38,673 nucleotides of DNA from a virus. The DNA lies in the IMG/VR virus record IMGVR_UViG_3300033141_003634, positions 1 to 38,673 of that record, one strand, 5' to 3'. How positions within the stretch are numbered: position 1 is the first letter of the stretch; every line of letters begins with the position of its first letter. Positions 22,418 through 29,256 of the stretch are shown in pieces. The notes below the pieces were generated by a model that made no database searches, had not been told where the DNA came from, and was given only the letters and a program-made list of their open reading frames with translations. The position numbers and the translations under genes were made by a program.

Positions 22418-23236
22418 TGGCAGGCGTTTGACGGCCTCGGCCCGTAGAGCGTCGGCGGAGCACTGACTGTACCAGCGCTTCGTGATGTCCGGGTTGCAGT
22501 GGTCCAGCACCGCCGCGACCGCCTCGACGGGAACGCCGGCCCGCTGCAGCCACGTGGACATGACCGTTCGCAGGTGGTGCATGGTGATGTGGGGCACGCC
22601 GGCCCGCCGGCAGATGCGCTTCCAGGTCTCCGGTCGAAACGTCTGCGTGAACAGCCTGCTCTGGCCGGCGGGAAGTTCGGCGATGTAGTTGCATAGTTCG
22701 GTCAGTACCTTCGGGTGCAACGGCGCGAAGCGTTCCTTGCCCGTCTTGGATTCGCGGACGTGGATTGTGCCGGCGTCCAGGTCGATCTGGTCAAGGCGAA
22801 TCGCCTCGATTGTTCGTCGGCGGGCCACGCCGTTGAGCATCAACAGCACGGCCAAACGCCACTGCTCGTTGATGCAATACTGCAGGACGGTTTGGAACTG
22901 CTCGACGGTCCAGACGGGGCGAACCCTGCGAGGTTCACGCAGCCGGCGATCCGTGCGGCGCATCCTGCGGAACGGGTTGCGGTCAATACGGTCCTCGGCC
23001 TCCAGGAAGGTGAAGAACGCCTGAAGCGCCCGCAGGTCCTTATTGACCGTGGCGTTGGAAACGCCGTCAGCGAGGCGGAACCGGATGAATCGGCGCAGAT
23101 CGTCCGAGCCGATTGAGTTGACCGGCGGCCAGCCCAGGAAGTGGCCGAACCGTGTCAGGCAACGTCGATAATCGTCCAACGTGGCGGGTTGGACGGCCAG
23201 CACGGACAGGTATCTTTCCACCTCGCAACGCATCAC
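22412..23236 (-). CDS. int: Tyrosine recombinase (phage integrase)
   Basis: A 274-residue protein from GTG 23236 (ATG 23233 equally possible). The N-terminal ~95 residues form the SAM-like core-binding domain (LDDYRRCLTRFGHFLG, NATVNKDLRALQAFFTFLEA). The catalytic domain carries all expected residues: R141 in RRRTIEA, K164 in ESKTGKERF, H220-x-x-R223 in HHLRTVMSTW, H246 in LDHCN, and the nucleophile Y256 in KRWY. Its length is short for an integrase, lacking the extra arm-binding domain of lambda Int. The attP-like tRNA fragment lies about 70 bp upstream of its start, the usual arrangement. It integrates and, with helpers, excises the phage. Confidence 0.9.
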   Translation of the reverse strand: MMRCEVERYLSVLAVQPATLDDYRRCLTRFGHFLGWPPVNSIGSDDLRRFIRFRLADGVSNATVNKDLRALQAFFTFLEAEDRIDRNPFRRMRRTDRRLREPRRVRPVWTVEQFQTVLQYCINEQWRLAVLLMLNGVARRRTIEAIRLDQIDLDAGTIHVRESKTGKERFAPLHPKVLTELCNYIAELPAGQSRLFTQTFRPETWKRICRRAGVPHITMHHLRTVMSTWLQRAGVPVEAVAAVLDHCNPDITKRWYSQCSADALRAEAVKRLPL

Positions 23237-23246
23237 TGGTCCACAG

Positions 23247-23280
23247 CTGTAACCCGTGTCGTTATTTTAACCGATCACGC
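23247..23280. repeat. Inverted repeat flanking the integrase, right copy
   Basis: On the reverse strand: GCGTGATCGG, 16 nt, then GGTTACAG. It is a split version of the element at 22400-22417. It lies between the integrase start and attP and could be an arm-type or regulatory protein site. Confidence 0.6.
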
Positions 23281-23307
23281 GAAATGGGTGATAAGATAGG
23301 AAGGATT

Positions 23308-23361
23308 GCGATGGGAGGGATTCGAACCCTCACCCCTTTCGGGACAGGATCCTAAGTCCTT
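23308..23361 (-). other. attP: attP core: 3' half of a tRNA-Leu(UAG) gene
   Basis: On the reverse strand this reads as the 3' part of a class II tRNA: an anticodon stem and loop CTTAGGA (anticodon TAG at 23354-23352), a long variable arm (CCC-GAAA-GGG), a perfect T arm GAGGG-TTCGAAT-CCCTC, and the 3' acceptor strand CCATCGC. The matching 5' strand (GCGATGG) and the D arm are absent, and the first anticodon-stem pair is mismatched, so it is no working tRNA gene. Phages that integrate into tRNA genes carry this 3' half so the host gene is restored. The fragment lies ~70 bp upstream of the integrase. Confidence 0.82.
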
Positions 23362-23475
23362 TCCTCATCCTTGCCTACTTTAACACCCTCCTTCGACCCA
23401 GCACGTTAAGTATAGCGCGCTGGGCAATTTGAGACAACAAGCCCGTCGGCGGTCGTCGGTCCCCGTCGGCGGAGC

Positions 23476-23544
23476 GGGGCGATCCGGATATGCCCGGGCC
23501 GGGTTGGTCTCGTGCAGCGGTTGCACGACCCGGCCCATCGCCCC
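23476..23544 (+). promoter_or_regulatory. Long bulged hairpin in the early-operon leader
   Basis: Three stacked stems share a continuous right arm: GGGGCGAT / ATCGCCCC, GGGCCGGGT / ACCCGGCCC and CGTGCA / TGCACG (loop GCGGT), with left-side bulges of 12 and 6 nt. All 23 bp pair exactly. It lies 28 nt before the first early gene and has no T tract. It may be an attenuator, an antiterminator (put-like) RNA or a protein site. Confidence 0.55.
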
Positions 23545-23572
23545 AGTTCACAAACCCTTGGAGGCCAGGCAA

Positions 23573-23782
23573 ATGGTTACACACGCAACGCAACAATCCG
23601 ACGTCGAACATGAGATGTTCGTCCTGCACGAGCGCCTTCGCTACGCCCTGCACAATGTCATGAACGTGGCGCTGGAGATTCTATACCGCGAGCCCGACTT
23701 CGCCACTCGAACGGCCATGATCCGGCTGCTGGGGACGTGCGCGTTTGCGCTGGAGATTGTCAAGGAGTCAAAAGATGAGTGA
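23573..23782 (+). CDS. Small hypothetical protein (69 aa), first early gene
   Basis: A 69-residue protein from ATG 23573 behind TTGGAGG. The frame is open further upstream, but that part would cross the leader hairpin. It is mostly helical (HERLRYALHNVMNVALEIL, MIRLLGTCAFALEIVKES) and acidic at the start and end. It overlaps the RecE-like nuclease gene by 8 bp, so the two are co-translated. This is the first gene of the early operon. No family or function is recognised. Confidence 0.65.
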   Translation: MVTHATQQSDVEHEMFVLHERLRYALHNVMNVALEILYREPDFATRTAMIRLLGTCAFALEIVKESKDE

Positions 23783-24665
23783 GCACTTCGGCGATACCCC
23801 GGCCCCGGAACCGGGCGTTTACAAGAACGTGCCGTATGAGCAGTACGACCGGTGGGACGCCTTCCGCTTCTCATACGTCCTGCCTATTCTCCGCAGCGGG
23901 CAGCACTTGCTGGACTTCATCGAGCAGCCGCGCGACACCGACGCCATGCGGCTGGGACGGGCGGTCGATACGCTGGTCTTTGAGCCAGAGGAGTTCGAGA
24001 AAGGATTTGCGGTCCGACCGGAGACCTACATTGACCAGAAGGGCATTGAGAAGCCCTTCAACCTCCGTAGTACCGCCTGCCGGGCGATTCTCGACGAGAT
24101 GACCGCCTCCGGTCGGGACGTGTTATCAGCCAAGCAGCACGAACAGGCCCGCGGGATGGCCGACGCGATGCTGGCCCATCCGAAGGCCGCCGAGTTCATC
24201 TTCACCGGCGAGGCCCAGGTCTGCGTGGTATGGGACGACGCGGATACGGGCATGCGCTGCAAGGCGCGCCTGGACTGGCTGACGGACGGCCAGTGGATCG
24301 TTGACCTCAAGACCAGCCGGGACGGTTCGCCAGACGGCTTTCCCCGCGCAATCGTCAACTACGGCTACCACGTGCAGGCGGCGATGTACGTGGATGCGGT
24401 CAAGACGGTCACCGAGCGGGAGCTACCCTTCTACTTCTTCGTGGTGGAAAACTACGGGCGGTTCGTGCCGGCGATCTACGGCCCGTTGGGCGAAAACGCC
24501 CTCATCGTGGGGCGCAAGCAGTACAAGCGGGCGCTGTACGCTTGGCGTGATTACCGTGCCAGCGGCGTATGGCCGGGCTACTCGGATTACATTGAACCTA
24601 TCGACCTGCCCGCTTGGGCGGTGCGGGAGGAATTGGGACAGGAGGCATACACAGATGGATTCTAA
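23775..24665 (+). CDS. RecE-like exonuclease (PD-(D/E)XK)
   Basis: A 296-residue protein behind AAGGAGTC. It has the RecE/exonuclease VIII pattern: an N-terminal YEQYDRWDAFRFSYVLPI with AMRLGRAVDTLVFEPEEF (the conserved GRA-x-D/H-x3-hydrophobic-E-P block); then the nuclease core CKARLDWLTD, WIVDLKTSRDG (D and D-L-K of the PD-(D/E)XK site) and YGYHVQAAMYVDAV (the Q-x3-Y motif). It would resect double-strand ends to leave 3' single strands. The next gene probably encodes the matching annealing protein. Its start overlaps the previous gene by 8 bp. Confidence 0.82.
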   Translation: MSEHFGDTPAPEPGVYKNVPYEQYDRWDAFRFSYVLPILRSGQHLLDFIEQPRDTDAMRLGRAVDTLVFEPEEFEKGFAVRPETYIDQKGIEKPFNLRSTACRAILDEMTASGRDVLSAKQHEQARGMADAMLAHPKAAEFIFTGEAQVCVVWDDADTGMRCKARLDWLTDGQWIVDLKTSRDGSPDGFPRAIVNYGYHVQAAMYVDAVKTVTERELPFYFFVVENYGRFVPAIYGPLGENALIVGRKQYKRALYAWRDYRASGVWPGYSDYIEPIDLPAWAVREELGQEAYTDGF

Positions 24666-25407
24666 TTCAGATACACGGCTTGTGCTACCGCAGCGCGTGG
24701 AGGCCGAGCTTGCCCATGCTGGCAGCGCCAACGGCATACTCGGTTCGCTCAGCCAGGTGGACGCACGTCTCCAGCACCGCGAGGGCCTTCGCAAGCGTAT
24801 CCTCGCCTACGTGGAAAAGAACTTCCTCGAAGGCGTCGATTACGGTCTGCCGTTCCCCAACAGTCCCAAGAAAGTCCTGCTTAAGCCTGGGGCGGAGAAG
24901 ATTTTCTCGTTGCTGGGCCTGCGCGCCCAGTGGAGCCGCGATATGGAGACCTGGGAGATGCTCGGCAAGAAGGAAGGCGTGATCTGCTACGTGTGCCGGC
25001 TTGTCGAACCGGAAACCGACAGGGTATTTGGCGAGGGCCGGGGGGTAGCCAAGGTGGGGGAAAAATCGCGGGATGAGAACTCGGCGGCCAAGATAGCCGA
25101 GAAGCGGGCGATGGTGGACGCCGTGCTGTATGCGTTCGGGCTGTCGGAGATATTCACGCAGGACGAGGAACAGCTCAAGAACGATAAGCGCACCTTCCGC
25201 AACGAGGTCCAACAATGGCTGCAGCAGCATGATTCGCCGCTGACCGCCGTTCAGTTCGTGCGGAAGGTCGCCCAAGAGACTTTGGGCCGCAGTTTCATCA
25301 AGACGGCCGGCGAGTTGAACGAAATCCGCCGGCTGATACTCGGTGGGGCGTTCGATCCCCGCACGGGGGATAAATTCCCAAGCTCACGGAAACCATCTGA
25401 TACCTAA
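24655..25407 (+). CDS. Probable single-strand annealing/recombination protein
   Basis: A 250-residue protein, ATG 24655, behind ACAGGAGG and overlapping the nuclease gene by 11 bp. It shows a pattern I know from many phage and plasmid proteins: a KPGAEKIFSLLGL block near residue 81, a segment ending GEGRGVAKVGEKSRDENSA, then KIAEKRAMVDAVLYAFGLSE followed by FTQDEE. These proteins lie next to RecE-like nucleases and are often taken as Rad52-type annealing proteins, though they are usually called hypothetical. In this context the role would be to anneal the strands produced by the nuclease. The family is recognised; the function is inferred. Confidence 0.6.
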   Translation: MDSNSDTRLVLPQRVEAELAHAGSANGILGSLSQVDARLQHREGLRKRILAYVEKNFLEGVDYGLPFPNSPKKVLLKPGAEKIFSLLGLRAQWSRDMETWEMLGKKEGVICYVCRLVEPETDRVFGEGRGVAKVGEKSRDENSAAKIAEKRAMVDAVLYAFGLSEIFTQDEEQLKNDKRTFRNEVQQWLQQHDSPLTAVQFVRKVAQETLGRSFIKTAGELNEIRRLILGGAFDPRTGDKFPSSRKPSDT

Positions 25408-25423
25408 GAAAAGGAGACGAGCA

Positions 25424-26659
25424 ATGAAAGTACTGCAATTGAAGAGCGAGAACGTAAAGAACATTGAGGTCATTGAGATCACGCCCGATGAACATGCTGC
25501 TGCGATTACATTGTCAGGGGCTAATGGAGCAGGCAAAAGTGCTGTGATTGATTCAATCTTCCTGGCGCTGACCGGTAAACACGCCGGCTCCGACACGATT
25601 CGCACGGGGCAAAAGAAGGCGACCATTGAGGTGGACCTGGGCCCGTACAAAGTCCGCCGCGTCGTTACGGCTGGCGGATCGCGCGTGCAGGTTACTGCCG
25701 ATGGCGAGACCTTCAACAATCCACAGGCCCTGCTGAACTCGATCATTGGCGATTTGACGTTTGATCCGCTGGCGTTCGCGCGAATGAAAGACGCGGACCG
25801 GCGGCGCAAACTGCTCGAAGTCGCCGGGATCGACGTGACCAGCCATGATAAGCAGTATCAGGAGGTTTACGATCAACGGCGCGAGGTCAATCGTGAAATC
25901 AAGATGCTAGCTGCGCAGGTCGAGGCAATCCCTTTGTACGAGGACCTGCCTGAGGAACCACCCGACCGCAAGCAGTTGCAGCGACAATTGGAAGACCTGC
26001 GCGCTGGCCGCGACGCCTATCAATCCTGGCAGAACAGTGTGAATGCGCTCAAAGCGGAGGCTGAGGCCCTAGACCAACAGATCGCCGAATTGCAGGCCCG
26101 TCGTGAGGACGCCCGCAAGCGGTTCGAGGCAGCTGTGGCGCAAAAGCCCTCACCGGTCGAAGAATTGCAAGTCCAGGAGGTTAGCCAACGGCTTGCCGCG
26201 ATTGACCTCATCACCGATCGGCTTCGCCAGAACGAGGCCCGGCGTAACGCTGAGCAACGTTTGGCGCAGCTGCGTGGTGAATCAGAGCGGCTGACGCAAC
26301 GATTGCAAGACCTGCAGCAGACCGTTTCGGCCGCATTGCACCGTGCCAAGTTTCCTGTTCCCGATCTCGTCGTTACCGAGGACGGCGTGAAAGTTGGGGA
26401 TGTAGCGTTCGAGCAGCTATCCACCGGTGAACAGGTAAGAATCTCAACGGCGCTTGCCATGCACGCGAATCCCGATGTCCGCGTGCTACTGGTTCGGGAA
26501 GGCTCGTTGTTGGATGAGCAGAGCTTCCATCAGCTGATCGAAACGGCCAATAGGGAGGACTACCAACTTTGGATTGAAAGGGTGGCCGAGGGGCCGTTGT
26601 CCGTGCAGTTCGTGCCGGAGGACCTAACCGATGTGCAAGAGTCAGGCGGCAAAAGCTGA
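25424..26659 (+). CDS. SMC/RecF-like ATPase
   Basis: A 411-residue protein behind AAAAGGAGACG. Walker A is GANGAGKS at residues 32-39, preceded by the N-terminal strands typical of SMC/RecF/Rad50 ATPases (LQLKSENVKNIEVIEI). Residues ~150-310 form a long coiled coil. The ABC-type signature LSTGEQVRIS is near residue 330, and the following VRVLLVREGSLLDEQ holds the Walker B-like strand with E in the catalytic place. It would bind DNA ends or gaps and act with the recombination proteins upstream. Its A/T content is slightly higher than its neighbours', perhaps from a separate origin. Confidence 0.82.
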   Translation: MKVLQLKSENVKNIEVIEITPDEHAAAITLSGANGAGKSAVIDSIFLALTGKHAGSDTIRTGQKKATIEVDLGPYKVRRVVTAGGSRVQVTADGETFNNPQALLNSIIGDLTFDPLAFARMKDADRRRKLLEVAGIDVTSHDKQYQEVYDQRREVNREIKMLAAQVEAIPLYEDLPEEPPDRKQLQRQLEDLRAGRDAYQSWQNSVNALKAEAEALDQQIAELQARREDARKRFEAAVAQKPSPVEELQVQEVSQRLAAIDLITDRLRQNEARRNAEQRLAQLRGESERLTQRLQDLQQTVSAALHRAKFPVPDLVVTEDGVKVGDVAFEQLSTGEQVRISTALAMHANPDVRVLLVREGSLLDEQSFHQLIETANREDYQLWIERVAEGPLSVQFVPEDLTDVQESGGKS

Positions 26660-26858
26660 CCAGGCCCGGATCGTGCCGGCTGGCCAGGGCGTGGGCGACG
26701 CATGGCCGCCGCAGTTCTGGCGGGACTTGCGTGAAGAGATGGAAAGGTGCGTCCGAACGGCGCGCGAGTGGGGCTGGCCTGTCACTGTTGACGACCTGTT
26801 GGAGCACTTCGACCTCTTGTCGGACCAATGGCAAGTTAGCCGCCGTGATCGGTCATGA
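26631..26858 (+). CDS. Small hypothetical protein (75 aa)
   Basis: A 75-residue protein overlapping the ATPase gene by 29 bp, with GGAGG 9 nt before ATG 26631. The second half is helical and acidic (FWRDLREEMERCVRTAREW, DDLLEHFDLLSDQWQ), with several Trp. There is no membrane segment. It might be a small regulator or partner of the recombination proteins, but nothing in the sequence says so directly. No family recognised. Confidence 0.55.
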   Translation: MCKSQAAKADQARIVPAGQGVGDAWPPQFWRDLREEMERCVRTAREWGWPVTVDDLLEHFDLLSDQWQVSRRDRS

Positions 26859-26934
26859 TCGGGCCGGCGGCGGGGCCGGCGACGCAGGCTATTCGGATAA
26901 GTCCGGTTCCGCTTGCCCCTTCGGGAATGGAACG

Positions 26935-27105
26935 ATGGTCGTAATGGTTCTGCTTGCAGGATTGGCAGGCGGCCTGGTGGTGCGGTGGTTCTGCCGCGAG
27001 ATTGACCGCCTGGGCGAAATGATCGACGATCTGTCCGGTCGGATAGAGCAGCTTGAGGACCAGCAGCAGGCCGGACCGCGTCAACACCTGCATCGTTGGA
27101 ACTGA
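26935..27105 (+). CDS. Small membrane protein with coiled coil (56 aa)
   Basis: From ATG 26935 this encodes 56 residues: a membrane helix (MVVMVLLAGLAGGLVVRWF) and then a charged heptad-like helix (EIDRLGEMIDDLSGRIEQLE). The frame is open from GTG 26845, which overlaps the previous gene and would give a longer protein. The ribosome site at 26935 (GGGAATGGA) is weak, so the start is uncertain. A membrane anchor plus coiled coil is seen in many small phage proteins of unknown role. Confidence 0.45.
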   Translation: MVVMVLLAGLAGGLVVRWFCREIDRLGEMIDDLSGRIEQLEDQQQAGPRQHLHRWN

Positions 27106-27106
27106 C

Positions 27107-27215
27107 GGAAAGTGTAGTGGAAACCGTGGAAAGTGAAAAGACCTGCCAAAACAGCCCCCAAACGCCTGTTTCCGAAAACAGTGGAAAGTGAAATGGAAAG
27201 TGTGGAAAGTGAAAA
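27107..27215 (+). repeat. Five GGAAAGTG direct repeats
   Basis: GGAAAGTG occurs at 27107, 27128, 27183, 27195 and 27204, four times preceded by T and three times followed by AAA; GTGGAAA also occurs at 27117. The copies lie before and within the start of the next gene. Spacing is irregular (21, 55, 12, 9 bp). They could be protein-binding iterons or alternative ribosome sites, as GGAAAG precedes two possible start codons. Confidence 0.6.
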
Positions 27216-27567
27216 CGAGAAACGGACGCACGTACTGACCTTTCACTGCGGAGCGACGGCGCGCGTAGACGCCTTGCCCATTCCGCAGGACACCACCGGG
27301 ATTCGCAAGTCCGATCTGCGAGACGGGATGTTGCGCGTTTGCACGTGGCGAAGCTCCGTCAAGGGTCTTCGGCCCGTACACAGCAACGGCCAGCCAGCGG
27401 ACTGTCCGGGCTGCCCTTGTCCCCGCGCGGCAGGTAGGCGACGGTACGAGTGCTTCCCGCCCGACTACGACGCCGAACGGGACGGCAAGTACGCTAACCG
27501 GCGTTTCAAGGACTTCTGCGTGCACGTGATTGCGTGTTTCCCAAAGACCGTCAACCGTGAAACCTGA
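27133..27567 (+). CDS. Hypothetical Cys-containing protein (144 aa)
   Basis: A 144-residue frame from GTG 27133; ATG 27193 (124 residues) is an equally possible start, and both follow GGAAA repeats. The N-terminal part is highly charged and repetitive because of the DNA repeats (VESEMESVESENEK). Later it has C-x-C and paired Cys around residues 88-106 (DCPGCPCPRAAGRRRYECFP) and a Cys near the end, which may bind metal. No family is recognised. It lies in a run of small early genes before the methyltransferase. Confidence 0.5.
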   Translation: MKRPAKTAPKRLFPKTVESEMESVESENEKRTHVLTFHCGATARVDALPIPQDTTGIRKSDLRDGMLRVCTWRSSVKGLRPVHSNGQPADCPGCPCPRAAGRRRYECFPPDYDAERDGKYANRRFKDFCVHVIACFPKTVNRET

Positions 27568-27582
27568 AAACGGAGGTGAACA

Positions 27583-27936
27583 ATGCAACTTCATGACAAC
27601 GACATCATCATGGTCGAACGAATCAATGGGGCAGTGAACGCCTGGATCGTGCGAGGCGGCGACGACGAGGCGTCGATGGAGCCGCTGCCGCCGACGGACG
27701 CGGCGCTGCGAATTTCGCCGACGGGTTTCGCCTATGGCTACGGCGGTTCTGGCCCTGCTGCGCTGGCGCACACGATTTTGGCGGCGTGCTGCGGCGAGGC
27801 CGACGCAGACGCGTGGCACCAAGACTACAAGTGGCAGCGGGTGGCAGGCGAGACGGCGGCGCGCTGGACAGTGAAAGTGGGAACCGTGCGCGAGTGGGTG
27901 GAGCATCAGAGGCGACATGCGAGGAGCGAGAAATGA
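27583..27936 (+). CDS. DUF6166-like protein (117 aa)
   Basis: A 117-residue protein behind ACGGAGGTG. The block LRISPTGFAYGYGGSGPAALAHTILAA fits my memory of a widespread small family of unknown function (DUF6166), whose hallmark is SP-x-G-F-x-W/Y-G-Y-G-G-S-G-P followed by A-x-L-A. That family occurs in phages, plasmids and bacterial genomes, often in accessory regions. The C-terminal half has Trp/Lys and a helix (VREWVEHQRRHARSEK). No biochemical role is known to me. It overlaps the next small gene by 4 bp. Confidence 0.7.
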   Translation: MQLHDNDIIMVERINGAVNAWIVRGGDDEASMEPLPPTDAALRISPTGFAYGYGGSGPAALAHTILAACCGEADADAWHQDYKWQRVAGETAARWTVKVGTVREWVEHQRRHARSEK

Positions 27937-28046
27937 TTCTCAAGCGAGAATGGCTCTCCGTCGGCATGGCGAGATATATCCGTGCAAGGATTTCGCCTTT
28001 CGGGAAACGCATGAACCTGCTGATTGAAAGGACGTCATTATGTTAG
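27933..28046 (+). CDS. Micro-protein (37 aa), basic
   Basis: A 37-residue frame, with ATG 27933 overlapping the previous stop (ATGA) and a strong site (GAGGAG) before it. Its stop overlaps the next start by 7 bp. Composition is basic with several Arg/Lys and one Cys at the end (LLIERTSLC). The dense coupling with both neighbours supports real translation, but it could also be a translational relay. No family can be assigned. Confidence 0.5.
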   Translation: MILKREWLSVGMARYIRARISPFGKRMNLLIERTSLC

Positions 28047-28459
28047 GACGGAAAAGCATCGCCAAATGCTGGCCGATCGGCACAGCGGTCAAAGGAAGTT
28101 ACGTGTTAGAGCCGTACTACGATGGCGAGCGTTGGCAGTGCAAATGGCGCAAACTCAACCGTGTCAAAAGGCCGTTCGTTGGCGTGGTCGTGGGCGGCAA
28201 GCGCGTGGCGTTGGGGTCAAGAGAATATCTCGGCCACGATGAGGGATACATCTTTGCGACGTGCGAAACCTATTTCGCAATTCGCGTTCGCGAGTCCTAT
28301 ATGGGCGCAGAATTGTTGGTGGCACCGGACGATTTGGTCCAGGCGGACGAGACGCACAAGCTGCCGCTCGTGAAGCCGACCATAACTAGACGCGAGCGCA
28401 AAGCGCTGAGCCAAAAGATGTCGAAATGGCCGCGCGACGAAAGGGGCAGATGGAAATGA
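28040..28459 (+). CDS. Hypothetical protein (139 aa)
   Basis: A 139-residue protein from ATG 28040 behind AAAGGACG. It is basic and aromatic, with likely beta strands in the first 90 residues (GTAVKGSYVLEPYYDGERWQ, FVGVVVGGKRVALGSREYLG) and a charged helical end (ITRRERKALSQKM). Its stop overlaps the methyltransferase start (ATGA). It might bind nucleic acid or regulate the methyltransferase, but that is only a guess from position and charge. No family recognised. Confidence 0.6.
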   Translation: MLGRKSIAKCWPIGTAVKGSYVLEPYYDGERWQCKWRKLNRVKRPFVGVVVGGKRVALGSREYLGHDEGYIFATCETYFAIRVRESYMGAELLVAPDDLVQADETHKLPLVKPTITRRERKALSQKMSKWPRDERGRWK

Positions 28460-29256
28460 ATGACACCGGAATCGATACAATAAGTTTCGGTAGTCTCTTT
28501 TCCGGCGCGGGCGGGTTGGACCTCGGCCTTGAGCGGGCAGGAATGAAATGCGTATTCCAGGTGGAGAATGACAGACATTGCCTCACGATCCTCGATCGAC
28601 ACTGGCCTGATGTACCAAAAAACGAAATCCGACCCTGCCTGGGACTTGTGGGCGGAGATCCTTGCCCTGTACGAAGCCTGGTTGGAAACATTCATGGCAC
28701 AAGCCAGCCCGACATGTCGGGATACTTTCTGGCGATGGCGGCGAGATGCCAACCCCGGTGGATTCTCCGCGAGAATGTTCCTGCACCTGACGTTGTGGAC
28801 TTCGCGGCGGCGCTGGAAGTGCTCGGATACCATTGCGTTGTTGTCGAGGTCGATTCCGCGGCGTTTACGGGTCAAAGCCGGCGTCGTGAATTCGTGGCAG
28901 GATTCGATCAGCAAAGAACCCTTGATCGGTTCGTCGATGCGTGCAATGTCGCCGAGAGCGTGGAGGGGCATCGCGCGGCGGGCTTGCAAGCGGAGGAATC
29001 GCTTGCATGTCTTGCTGCGCGAGGGACGACGATGGATGCGGGTCGGGATTACGTGTACGAAGGTCCCGAACGGGGAATACGTGTTCTCTCATCCGCTGAG
29101 CGGGAGCTTCTTCAAGGATGGCCCAGCGGATGGACTGGTGGAATACCTGAATCGGCTCGTCAACGGCTCACGGGAAACGGAGTGACAGCGCCGGTGGCGG
29201 AATGGATAGGCAGACGGATCATCGAGGCTTACAAAATCGGAAGGAGCGAGAAATGA
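28456..29256 (+). CDS. C5-cytosine DNA methyltransferase
   Basis: A 266-residue protein from ATG 28456, behind AAGGGG and overlapping the previous stop; ATGs at 28426 and 28450 are less likely. Motif I FSGAGG at 15-20 binds AdoMet. Motif IV is GGDPCPVRS with the catalytic Cys70; the usual PCQ is PCP. Motif VI is ENV (106-108), motif VIII QSRRR (140-144), and motifs IX-X are ERELLQGWP and TGNGVTAPVAEWIG. All core motifs are present, but the target-recognition part between VIII and IX is short (~85 residues). It probably methylates cytosine in phage DNA to evade restriction. No partner nuclease gene is seen, so it looks solitary. Confidence 0.85.
   Translation: MNDTGIDTISFGSLFSGAGGLDLGLERAGMKCVFQVENDRHCLTILDRHWPDVPKNEIRPCLGLVGGDPCPVRSLVGNIHGTSQPDMSGYFLAMAARCQPRWILRENVPAPDVVDFAAALEVLGYHCVVVEVDSAAFTGQSRRREFVAGFDQQRTLDRFVDACNVAESVEGHRAAGLQAEESLACLAARGTTMDAGRDYVYEGPERGIRVLSSAERELLQGWPSGWTGGIPESARQRLTGNGVTAPVAEWIGRRIIEAYKIGRSEK
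28568..29185 (+). other. Overlapping alternative-frame ORF within the methyltransferase
   Basis: An open frame of 205 codons lies wholly inside the methyltransferase gene in another frame. Its product has segments that I recall in database proteins next to or over such methyltransferases: ANPGGFSARMFLHLTLWTS and MSPRAWRGIARRACKRRN. The latter resembles the LS-x-x-A-x-x-GILRRA-x-x-RG pattern. Whether it is translated or is an open frame imposed by the conserved methyltransferase motifs cannot be settled here. No clear ribosome site precedes ATG 28568. Confidence 0.3.

Noticed and set aside
23308-23400. A complete functional tRNA-Leu gene on the reverse strand
   Set aside because: No 5' acceptor strand (GCGATGG) or D arm can be found at the right distance, and the anticodon stem has a mismatch. 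Only the 3' half is present, as expected of attP.
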